From Asterochloris sp. CNOR1 (lineage: Eukaryota; Chlorophyta; Trebouxiophyceae; Trebouxiales; Trebouxiaceae): a stretch of DNA of 64,000 nucleotides. Shown here in pieces: positions 1-9,472 of this stretch; position 1 is the stretch's first letter; each line of letters opens with the position of its first letter. The stretch lies in the NCBI GenBank assembly GCA_963969365.1, contig OZ017746.1, positions 124,001-188,000 of the forward strand, written 5' to 3'. The notes under the pieces are model-generated. The model searched no databases and was not told the origin of the DNA. It saw only the letters and a program-made list of their open reading frames with translations. A program made the translations under genes and the position numbers.

Positions 1-428
1 GCAGGGTCACATGCAAGTATACTGCTGTCTGCAGTCGGTCGGCCTCCTCTGAGCGCAGCCATGTTGAAGCAATCAGTTCACCTAGCTACACAGCAAAAGC
101 ACGGAGAGTCGCTTGTTCATTGCAGCCAAGATCTGGTCTGCCTTGCGTACCACTTCTTGTGAGCAGGTCCTGGCAGCCTGCTTGGGGTGTTCAGTGCAGC
201 ATTTATGCAACATTCATGAGACAGTCCCTTGGGCCCCAGCTGTGGCCTGTCAACGATGACCTTGTCATCAACTCTACATGCAGCCTGCAGGCTGCCTTGG
301 CCAGCTGCATGACAGTAGAACCCGCAGCTGCAGAGAAGCACGGATCCATTCCTGGCAGGCGTACCAAGCGCGCACGCTCAACTGCGACCTGCCACCAGCA
401 TATCCCCACGGCAAACAAGCGACCTCAC
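1..428. other. Left edge, no gene resolved
   Basis: The GATA-finger exon ends at 429 with a GTGAGG donor on the minus strand, so the rest of that gene must lie here or beyond the left edge. I could not pick out a further exon with consistent phase. Short open frames exist on both strands but none resembles a known protein. Confidence 0.4.
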
Positions 429-1577
429 CGGGTAGCCTGGCAGGTGGTCGCGCTTGTACTTGATGCCGCACGCATTGCAGGCGGTCTTCAGGCCGAGAGG
501 CCCGTCCCTCCACTGGGGCGACGCTGCAGACCAGAAGCAGAGGAGTGACTCAGAGCAGCAGCACCTGGCTTGCAGCAGACGTTGTTTGTGAAGCAGAGGG
601 CGGACTCAGAGCAGCAGCACCCAGCTTGCAGCAGACAGTGTTGATGGCCCGGTGTTTTTGGGCACAAGGCTGCACAGCAATCGGTCACATGTCTGCGAGT
701 GCCACAGCTTTGCTCACATTCCCTCTTGGTGTGGATGTCTGTGGAGCGTGAGAAAAACTGACCTTCAACAACAGCGCTGCCCCACCGCAGACACAGAGAC
801 CGGCCCTGCTGCATGCCAATGTGCAGGCCTTGCAGGGCTACCTGACCAGCTGCCTGCCATTGGCGCAGGCTGTGGGACTGGACCCCCACATTGCTGCTGT
901 GTAAGCCAAGCTGTGTAGTGAGCACACCTCTCACAGCTGCTTGGCTGATCGCAATCAGTGCAGGCTGTAGTACTGCTTCTGCGGCCGGACCGATTGAGTA
1001 GCCTCAGCCACAAAGGAGGGGGAGGAGGCCAAGCAACTGGACTGCTTCTCCCATGGGTCTAGCTCATGAATGCAGCCCAATTGCAAGCGGCTGTCAGGCC
1101 AGGCTGAACCATCAGTGGGTCCACCAGCAGAGGGACGGCTGCAGCAGGAACTACAATGCAGGTAACGCAGTTTGAGCATGAATGCGTCAGGTCCAGGCCA
1201 GGCTGCTGCACTGCTGCCCCACCTGTGGCATTGCAGTGAACACAGGGACCACGGTTTCGGTCCCTGGGGTCCCGACTATTGATGTCCTTGGCCAGGCGCG
1301 CAGCCTTCTCGGCATTGTTCAAGGTGATGGCAGGGGACCCCCCCATGTCGCCCTCATGCTGCCTCTTGCGCTTGTTGCCAGGCATGGTTATGGTTGGTTG
1401 TGTGACCTGCAGCAGAGGTGGTGACAGGGACTGCTGCTTCGGGCTGAGGCTGCGCAGTGCACTAGCTTCATGCAGGCGGATCGAGGGCATCCATGAAGAC
1501 ATGCCTGGGGTGTTGGGATCGGGTGAGCGGAAGACGGGCCGGTACTTTGCTTTCTGCTTCAGCAGGTGGACGAGGTG
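429..1577 (-). CDS. GATA-type zinc-finger protein (two exons seen, incomplete)
   Basis: Probable DNA-binding transcription regulator. Two minus-strand exons join in phase. Exon 1223-1577 begins after a TTTCAG acceptor and encodes a basic, Ser/Pro-rich stretch, then NKRKRQ (a possible nuclear signal), and ends in CVHCNAT. Exon 429-523 continues with ASPQWRDGPLGLKTACNACG and then IKYKRD. Together they give C-X2-C-X18-C-X2-C with the WRxGPxGxKTxCNACG and YKR signature of plant-type GATA fingers. The split codon (G|CG) closes exactly, and the donor and acceptor are canonical. The N-terminus is probably in exons to the right, and the C-terminus lies left of 429. It could be the end of the same transcript as the unrecognised exons at 3.8-6.8 kb, but no connecting exon was found. 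The finger itself is certain; the gene limits are not. Confidence 0.8.
546..650. repeat. 57-bp direct repeat, two copies, in GATA gene intron
   Basis: GACTCAGAGCAGCAGCACC occurs at 546 and again at 603. It is followed in both copies by C(T/A)GGCTTGCAGCAGAC-like sequence, giving a 57-bp period inside the intron between the two GATA-gene exons. Confidence 0.7.
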
Positions 1578-3774
1578 CTGAAAACGGGCAAGTAGCCGGA
1601 AGCAAGGTCGGTTGAACGAGTTGAGACCTGCTCAGCCTGCTGACCTGGAGATCCCGCAGCACCCGATCAAGCTTGCTGCAGACACATGAAATAATGCAGT
1701 GATCAGTCTGGCACTTGGGCAGGCTGCAGACCTCAGGCGGTTTACCATGTCATTCAGGGTGCTTCATGCAGATGCAGTGGGACTGCCCAGTGCCTCTGGC
1801 CATGAAGCAGACTGCATCGTCATTGCAGCATGCAAGCTGGCTCTACCCATGTCAGGCAGGGAGAGCAGGCCTCACCAAGGGGGTTTCAGGCAGAGAGGCC
1901 AAGCGGGTTGACTTGGGGTGATCAACGTGTATCGGCGGACTCCATGTGAATCACTGGATCTCAGAGAGGTGCCCGAGCAGCAAATCTGAGGACCAAATAT
2001 GTTGTTTTATTTTTTGAGATTTGAGGACAAAGGTGCAGACGGCTTGAGAGCTGCCCAGCGTGAGGGTCGGCAGCCAGTGTAGGCAAGTCAGTCTGTGAGC
2101 TCCGTGTTCTTCAGTGTTGACCAGGCATGGCAAACAACTGTGGACATTGTTGAAGGTCGCAGTGTTGACATAGCAAGACTCTGTGTGGAAGCCACAGGGA
2201 GTCTGAAGGCGCCGCAGCTGCGGGCTGTGTGTCCATCCAGTCTTCCCTGCGTATGCACGCTCCCTGTTGATGGGCACTGACCATTCAATCCCACTTAAAG
2301 CGGGTGGCTCGACTGATCCTGGATTGCGCTGCAGTGCCAGGGTGGGGCTCAGGGCCTGCCCTGCCAGTTGCAGCAGGTGCACCCTTAGCCTGACGGGCAG
2401 CAGCAGGGTCAGGCTGAGCCCTTCGCGCCGAGGATGCTCCAGTCAGTCTTGTCCCTTGGGCCCTGTTCAGCTGCATTCACGCAGCCCTGCACATGCACAG
2501 CACCTGCGGCAGACAAGGGGTCTGCCGCTGCAGCAGCCACCTGCTGCACTGCGTCAAGGGCAGATCTGCATGCTTCACAGCTGCATGCACCGTTGCCAAG
2601 AGGCTGCAGTGCTGCGATGTGGGGCAGGACCTTGCCCACTGGAGATGTACCAGCAATGCAGCGGCAGCCTCCAGTTGGCGGGAGGCAGCAGAGCATGCAG
2701 TGCTGGGAGTCTTCCCACATGACATGCTTGCAGCTTCTGCTTGCAGATGTTCTGAGGCTGGGCTTGGAACCCTGGTGAGACTGCTGCTGCTGGTGTCGGT
2801 ACATTCTCCTCAAGGCTGGAAGCCCACCTCAGGGTCTGTTGCACCAGCACAAAAGCACACATGGCAGTGGCCCGGCAGCTACAATGGGGAAGATGGTCTG
2901 TGCGGCGATGTCGCCACAGCATATGTGTAGCTCCCACCTGACATTTTCTGCGCCCACACTTGGTTGCCCGCTTTGTTCAGTGATCAGACTGCTGTTGCTG
3001 GTGGCAGTGCAGCTTCTGATGCACCAACAGGGGCATCAGGGGCATCAGCTGCACGCAGGCGTCTCATAAGTGCAGTAGCGCCCTGACTGTGCAACTCCTA
3101 CCTGACTCTCCCAGAGGCCGCACTCGGTTGCCAGCTGCATGTCATATTTGATCTGCTGTTGGCGCCGTCTGTACTTGCGGGGGCTTGGCAGATGACACTG
3201 CAGGGGTCCTGGGCCCCCTCATCAAAGAAGCCGCACAGCACCTGCAGCCATCAGGCCTGCCTGTGAGATCAGCTTGATGTTATCATACATGCAGCATTGC
3301 AGCTGAGACATCGCTGCGGCCTCTTGTCAGGAAAGGCAATCAACGCCTGCAGCCACCTGGCCCGCCTGTGACCTCAGACTGCTGCAGAGCTTTGCTGGTG
3401 AAGCACAAGCAGATGGAGAATATTGTGAAGGTGCGTGAGAAAGCGGGCAATTTTGGTGAATCTGCTCATGAGGTCTGCAGATTTCTGTGCATGGCTGAGG
3501 GCAGCAGGATGCAAGCGTTGGGGTCCTCTCTTGCAGACAGCCAACAGCACCAAAGCTGCGTCTGGGATCATAGTGACACTGCTCACAATGGCTGGCGCTG
3601 CGCCTGCAGCACGGAGAAACAGCTGGGGTCCAAATTCTCCTTTTGCCGCCAGGTCAACAAGCATCAGGCTGGCCTGTGAGATCAATCTGATTGTGGCTAG
3701 TGAAGCACACAGCCTGGCAGGTTTGGCGGTGTGAGCCCGTCAAGACAGCTGCAGGGGCCTGGCTTGCGGCGCAC
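1578..3774. other. No firm gene; exon-scale imperfect repeats
   Basis: Many short open frames, none with a recognisable domain. Between about 3240 and 3690 a unit recurs at least three times (near 3245, 3352 and 3656). On the minus strand it reads as a CTCACAG or GTCACAG acceptor followed by GC(A/G/C)GGCC-like coding. The most exon-like of these, around 3560-3673, would encode ASLMLVDLAAKGEFGPQLF. The spacing resembles the intron-embedded boundary copies seen in the clear genes of this window. Weak ARM-like flavour only; not enough to call. Confidence 0.35.
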
Positions 3775-3885
3775 CTGCAGTTGCAGCTCCGCAGGTAGGC
3801 TGCTCAGGTCAGATCTGGCGTCTGCGGTCAGGTCGTTGAGCTGCAGGATGCGGCTGCTGTACAGAGTCTGCAGCACCTGCGAAGC
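3775..3885 (-). CDS. Isolated coding exon, unknown protein
   Basis: A 111-bp exon, phase 0 at both ends, flanked by a CTGCAG acceptor and a GTGCGC donor on the minus strand. It encodes 37 residues beginning ASQVLQTLYSSRILQLNDL and ending SSLPAELQLQ, predicted helical. Codon use and the splice sites look genuine. It lies between the unrecognised gene at 4.7-6.8 kb and the GATA exons and could belong to either. I do not recognise it. Confidence 0.4.
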
Positions 3886-4734
3886 CTGCAGGAAGGACTT
3901 CCAGAGTCAAAGAGTGACAGAGTAAGAGTTGGGCCTACATGCCAACCCCACATCTTGTACGCCTATCTTTGCAAAGCCCATCACCCGCAACGCAGCAGAC
4001 TACAAAGGCTTTGGCTCAGACAAGCTTCCGTGGCTGGGATCCTCAAATAGCTGCCAGTTGCTGATGGCCTTGTCCCATGAGACTGGGCTGATGCAATGGC
4101 CTCGTGTCATGGCTGCATGCTTCTGCGAGTCTTGCTACATGGCTTGCCCTCTGGCCAGCTGACCGCTTGGCTGCCTGGCTGTGCTGCACAGTGCCGCCCT
4201 ACCAGGCTCTGCCAAAGCCAAGCACAGCTGGCCATGTAGACTCAAGGCAATGTCTGGACAGATTTCACAGCGTGCTAGGCCCTGAGACAGGCCTGTGGTG
4301 TTGGGCTCCAGCGCTTAACAGGCATGTGCACACCTGTCCAGTCACCTCCAGCCCCAGCGTCTCTTCGCCTGCGGTGCTGGCGACGGTCCTGTCTGGGTGT
4401 TACGCCTCGCAATCGCTGGGCTTCCTGTAGCAACATCACCCCTTTTTGACAGCAGCCGTCAAAGCAACAGCCAACACAAAAGCCGTTCCATGAAGGGGAA
4501 TGAGGCCTGCTAGACAACATGATGGCATCACAGCAGACCATGTGCACCACTGCTTGAAGTCACCTTGCTGCCTCTGCCAAAGAATGAGGAGGGGGCCCAC
4601 CAGCAGGTCTGCTGGCTGCTGAAGCTCTGAAAGCATACAAGACTGGTGCCAGCAGTGCTGCATGATGAACTCTGCCAAGTAAAGGGTCACATGAGGGATG
4701 CACAATGCACCTGATTGCAAGGCATGACTGCCTG
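3886..4734. other. Gap with no supported gene
   Basis: Only short, low-complexity open frames on both strands. No exon with matched splice sites and convincing codon use was found. Confidence 0.4.
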
Positions 4735-6829
4735 TCAATCCTGCCACCCAGAAGGGGTAGGAGCCGCACAACCCTTGCCTGCCATGCCTCTGGTTGGGGC
4801 AACAGCTGGCCGGTGGGTCCGCGCTGCCGCCTGCGGCTGCGGTGCCTGGCGCAGGTCAGAGGGCTGCTCAGCACGGGGCGGGGCCTCCGGTCTCTGACGG
4901 GCCTCGGTGTGGGCCAGCTTCATCTTGCAGAACATGGCAGACAGCACGTTCTTGGCCTCGCCGTCCAGCAAACCACAGCCTGCAGGACAGACATGCCAAG
5001 CTAGCTTCAGGGTGCACAGGCTCACTGGACCAGACACGCCGGCTGATGCTGCACAACCATCTGCAATGCACCTCGGGCATGGTGGCCGCCCCACAGCCCG
5101 TTCGACATCAAGGTACAGCACGCCGTCGCCCAGGCACCTACATGGCTGGACGGCCCCTGCAACAGCTTGTCGCTTGCCAAGCTGGCAGCACAACAGGGGA
5201 TTGGTGCTTGACAGCCTGTGCACGCAGCACACCTGCATCGCCTGGTGCAGGTGGCGCATTCGGTGCACCTGCATTGCTTGGCGCAAGAGGGCACAGGGGG
5301 CGCACCTGCATTGCCTGGCGCAGGGTGCGCACGTGGCACACCTGCATTGCCTGCCGCAAGGGGCGCAGGGTGCGCCAAGGTAGCTGCTGCTGCGCGGCGG
5401 TAACGCCTGGCCTGCAGACAGGTGCAGTGATTGCAGGTGAGCGAAGCCACGCTGGCTCTGGAGGTGGGCGTGCAGCTTGCTGGCACGCAAACTGTCTGAA
5501 AGCAGCCTCACCTCCAGGTGGCGCATGCCCAGGCCAGCTGAACCCGCAGCATTTCCGGTGGCAGCACGCTCCTGACGGGGCTGCTGGTCATAGTGAGCCC
5601 TGGCTTTCTGCAAAGCAGACATGCAGAGTTGCTTTCAGCGTCTGATGCTGATGGCAATAAGTGTCATTGATGGGCTTTCACACAAGATCACACAAGCGTT
5701 GCGAATCCAGCATCTGCCATTTGTGGCGCCATGCTGAGTCAGGCAAACCTTCTCCAGTGCCACGCAATGCCAGGCACAGGCCTGATAGCCATGTGGCACG
5801 CTGCACAGATGCAGACAGCGGTTGGCGGCAGGTAGCCCTGAGCCACTGAGTAAAGGGGGGCTTGGCAGAGTGCCTGCTGCTCTGCGCAGCACAGCAGGGC
5901 CCCACCTGAAGAGCGCGCATCAGAAAGCCAGAGGGATGGTGGATTGTGATCTTGCGCCTCATGCGGGCCATCTCGCACAGAGCGTCCAGCTGCACGACGT
6001 CGGGCTGTGCAGCGAGGAGCTTCCGCACCCTGCAGGATTAGCAGGCACACATCTGCCAAAGTTTGGTGCATGCAAGCCTGTGCAGGGCCAGACACCTGCT
6101 ACTCTGCATGCATGGCACACATGCCTCATGTAGAGCCTGTGCAAGCCTGTGCAGAGGCAGACCCCCCTCTTTCTCTGTGTGTGTCTACCGCATGAACCTC
6201 ATGTACAGCCTTTGCAGAGGCCGAGGCAGAAGCCAACAGGACCGCAGTGCCTGCATGCACCATTGCGCAACAGGAAGCTCTGCTCGATTGTAACTCATGC
6301 GCTGTGTGCTGGCAAAGAGAGATTTCTGGGCACACCAAAAGTTTGTCACGCTATGACAGGTGCTCCCTCACCTGGAGTCAAAGTGAGCCTTGCGCAGGTG
6401 CCCTTCCCAGTCCAGGCAAAACTGCGCCGCAAGAGCCAGCCCTGTCAGCAGTCATGGCCAGACAGAGGCAGCAGGTGGCCCCTTGCGCCCTGGCAATGAG
6501 GCTGCTGTTGGCCAGGCATGCTTGCCCTGTCAGTAGCAAGCTCCGGCAGCGAGTCAAGGCACCAGGCTACTTCAGCAGGCTCCACAGCAAGCTGCGTACC
6601 AGGTAGCCTTCTGGGGTCTCATGCTGCGCCCAGTGGGGATCAGAGTCATACACAGCCTGGTGCTGGCCCTCGTCGAGAGCTTGCTGCAGAGGAGGGGCAC
6701 ACGGATATGGTGTTGCAGCACGTGGAGGCCCTGGAAGGGGCATGGCTGAGCATTGGCAGTCCAAAGCATAATGACAGTCTCAAGGCCTCACAGCCTCACC
6801 CAAACCAGGCGTCTGGTCCCGTCATCCAT
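4735..6829 (-). CDS. Unrecognised multi-exon gene
   Basis: Five minus-strand exons join perfectly in phase: 6829-6800 (starts ATG; MDDGTRRLVW), 6683-6600, 6421-6372, 6029-5906 and 5607-5512. All have GT donors and AG acceptors. The joined protein has a conserved-looking acidic/aromatic core (VYDSDPHWAQHETPEGYL, then FCLDWEGHLRKAHFDSR) followed by a basic helical part (CEMARMRRKITIHHPSGFL). After 5512 the next exon is unresolved. A good open stretch with GLLDGEAKNVLSAMFCKMK lies at about 4978-4735 and runs to a stop at 4735 through a Pro/Gln/Ala-rich tail, but its phase needs one more exon in between. I do not know the family. The clean phasing argues that the gene is real and functional. Confidence 0.55.
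5228..5375. repeat. About 36-bp tandem repeat, four copies
   Basis: ACCTGCAT(T/C)GC recurs at 5231, 5267, 5304 and 5340, with GC(A/G)CA-rich spacers. The period is 36-37 bp. It sits in an intron of the unrecognised minus-strand gene. It makes open frames on both strands with Cys/Ala/Pro repeats, which are probably not translated. Confidence 0.8.
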
Positions 6830-7368
6830 TTTGGCAGAAGAATCTCAGGGCCTGCAGCAAAGAGGCAAGGCACGAGGTGACATGGAGGCAGCAGCCAAAG
6901 AGGCTTGTGAGTACAGGCTTCTGCCTGCCAGATCAGTGCTCGGTCATGGCAGCACCTCTGGTGGTCCTATGGCATGTCTGAAGTTAAGCTCAGTGCTCGG
7001 TTCCTCACCACCGGTGCGCCTGGCAGAAAGCAGGCCAGAGAGGTCACGACAGCTCGCAGGGCTAGATCACGCAAGCACAACGTGCTGGCGTCTCACAGCT
7101 TGGGTCAATGGCATATCCACTTCTTTTCTGCACGAGTAAATCCTGAATGGGCACAGCAGTCCTGCGTTGTGACATTGTAGTCTTCTGTAGTGCCTTGCTT
7201 GCACCTACACCAACCACTCCTGCTCGAGCCCACTATTGCTGGCTTAACTTTGCTGGCTGCAGTTGTCATGCTGCAACAACGCCTAAGAGAAGGGTTTCAG
7301 GGCGAGGGAGGGATTTACAGCAGTGAATTGTGGGTCCATCTGATCTCAGTGCTGCATAAGGCATAGAC
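6830..7368. other. Intergenic
   Basis: Upstream of the minus-strand gene starting at 6829 and downstream of the stop at 7369. It would contain that gene's promoter. No clear TATA box or coding exon was seen. Confidence 0.4.
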
Positions 7369-8133
7369 TCATGAGCCACACATTCTCTGTCTGTCAATGG
7401 TACCGCCGACAGGGAATATGGGTTCATCAAGAGTGGTATGCTCCTCAGGGTATCCTGTTGTTATTTCATGCAAGGTGGGGGGCAATACCTCAGGCTTGAA
7501 GTTGCGGACGGTCTGTGCATCCACATAGAGGGGCTGCAAGCACGTGAAGTGAGCAAGGGTGTAGGGCTGACAGAAGTCGATGTCAGGTGCAACCAGGATA
7601 AGACATGTCAGCGTCGCTGTGGCAGAGGACAGAGCCTGCAAGTCTGACGTCATTACTCGTAAGGACTGCAGTGCAGGCAGCTGGGGGATGGGCTGATCAA
7701 GTGGGGAGCCCAGATACAATTTCTCAAGCTGCGCCGGTCTAGTAAGCGGAGCCAGGTCTGGGCACATCCCGCATGGCTGTTGCAGGCTTGCTGAGGACTC
7801 AAAATCCATGGCGACGTACTTGATGTTAGCTGGCATCAGAAGCAATGTTGCAGGGAAGGTGCGCCCGGATGCCCTGCATACAACAACTTGCTGTGTGAGC
7901 CTCAGTAGCGTGTGCAGCCACCAGCACATGGTATCAGACTCACGAAAGGATGTGGCACGCTTTTAGCGCTTCAGCCTCGACACATATGCGAGCAAAAGGG
8001 GCACCCTGTATGAGCCCCTCTGAAGCCTTCAGCCACGCTGTCTTCCCAGCCCCCAGGTGACGTTTCCTCAACAGGTACAGCATCACCTGCATGCTGTCGG
8101 TCAAGACGTTCACACGCTGCGGCACTGCTAGCC
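7369..8133 (-). CDS. F-box / leucine-rich-repeat-like protein, 5' end unclear
   Basis: Two minus-strand exons join in phase: 8133-7944 (GTGAGT donor) and 7873-7369 (TATGCAG acceptor), with a 70-bp intron and a split Ser codon. The protein has leucine-rich, LRR-like spacing (LEKLYLGSPLDQPIPQLPAL, LQSLRV, LTCLIL) and ends at a stop at 7369. Upstream, to about 8350, the minus strand encodes TLPLQLLITVLSF and then CLCLKAVG, which looks like an F-box. However, its frame does not connect to the exon at 8133 through any clean donor, so there is either an unseen intron or a frameshift. F-box/LRR proteins act as substrate receptors of SCF ubiquitin ligases; that role here is only an inference. Confidence 0.4.
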
Positions 8134-8549
8134 CTGCAGCCTTGGCCCACAGCCTTGAGACACAGGCACATGTTGCTATGCCTCTGGAACCCGGCAGGGA
8201 AGCTCAGGACTGTGATGAGCAGCTGCAGTGGCAGTGTGCCTGCAGTGGGCGCTGTGTTGTCAGAGTGGACCCGAGTGAAGAGAGTGGAGGCAACATCACA
8301 TGCCCACCTGAAGGGCTCATTGCTTTCTGCACAGGAACAATTGCCTTGTGCACCCACAGAGAATCAGAAATGCCTCAATCTCAGTCAATAAACTGCAAAG
8401 GGCACCTGCTATGGATGAAGACCAAGATCTGTGTGTTTGGTCTGCAGATTTGTGAAGAGTCAAGCATGTCAATGTAACTCTGCATCCACAAAGAATCTGG
8501 GGCACGACAGACTGGAGGGAAAAGTACAGCAGCTTGTACCTGCGCAATG

Positions 8550-8603
8550 CAGGGCGGGGCAGGCCAGGTCAGGCCAGGTCAGGGCAGGGGAGGGCAGGGT
8601 ACA
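8550..8603. repeat. G-rich minisatellite
   Basis: Short head-to-tail units of GGGCAGGCCAGGTCA type, degenerating to GGGCAGGGGAGGGCAGGG, about 50 bp, just upstream of the peptidyl-tRNA hydrolase gene. It could be part of its promoter region or could form a G-quadruplex (inference). Confidence 0.6.
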
Positions 8604-8670
8604 TGACTCTCCTGGTTAGGTCTCGGTCAACGCCGAGCAACGCCAGCTAGAAAGGGTCATCCCAGCTCCC

Positions 8671-9274
8671 ATGTCATGCAGGGGATGCGCCACCAGGCCC
8701 TTATGGATTTCACTCAGGAGGCAGCATAGGCTGGGTCGAGGTCTGAGGCAAAGAAAACATAGAAGCTTCATGTCAGTGGCTCATGCAGCACAGGCCTCAG
8801 GAGGAGATCAGGGAAGTCCCAGCAACCTTGTGCAGTATGTAGTGCTGCGAAAGGACCTCTGGAATGAGCTGGAGTGGCCACTGGGCAGCATTGTTGCTCA
8901 GGGTTGCCATGCAGCAACGGCCGCCCTGTGGCTAACAAAGGATGAGGCAGCCACACAGCACTACTGCAATGGCAGCGCACTGGACAGCATGCACAAGGTG
9001 GGGCTGCCCTGGTCTGGAGTGTGGACTGTAAGATCCTGAGACTTCTGCAGTCGTCGCCCTGAACTGCCTTGCCAACCTGCAGGTGGTGCTGGAGATCAAG
9101 GGAGAGACACAGCTGCGCAATCTGGCATCAAAGCTGCAGGAGGCTGGTGTCCAGCATAAGCTCTGGATCGAACAGCCTGAAGGCTATGCCACATGTCTAG
9201 CCACTGCCCCCTGCAACAAAGCTGACGTGCAGCAACACTTCAAGAAGTATCAGCTTGCTCGCAGCAAGTCCTGA
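8671..9274 (+). CDS. PTRHD1: Peptidyl-tRNA hydrolase 2-like protein (PTRHD1 type)
   Basis: Two exons, 8671-8997 and 9083-9274, join in phase 0 (AAG|GTGGGG donor, CTGCAG acceptor) to give 172 residues. The fold family hydrolyses peptidyl-tRNA or binds related substrates. Family marks seen: LVQYVVLRKDLW, WPLGSIVAQGCHAATAAL, MHK|VVLEIKGE, HKLWIEQPEGYATCLATAP and the closing KKYQLARSKS. The WxEQPE and ATC..AP motifs match PTRHD1 more closely than bacterial-type Pth or canonical PTH2. The first ATG gives a 45-residue Arg-rich, acid-poor N-terminus that could be an organelle presequence. A later in-frame ATG at 8770 would remove most of it. It lies 198 bp upstream of the golgin start on the same strand. 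Confidence 0.88.
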
Positions 9275-9472
9275 TGGCTTGCGATAAGTCTCATAAGGGC
9301 CAAGGATGTCTGCAAGATCAGATAGGAATACATATGGAATGCTAGGTTGCATGCTGCAACTCTCTGCAAACTCGTGTGGACCGCCACCGAGCGCTGGTCA
9401 ATCCAGATCTGCCCAAGCAGCACCGCAAGTAATGCATGCACCTCTCAGAGATCTATCCCCTCTGATCTGCAA

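Noticed and set aside
4794-5645. 283-residue plus-strand open frame
   Set aside because: It covers the minus-strand exon 5512-5607 and the 36-bp tandem repeat, and it has no recognisable domain.
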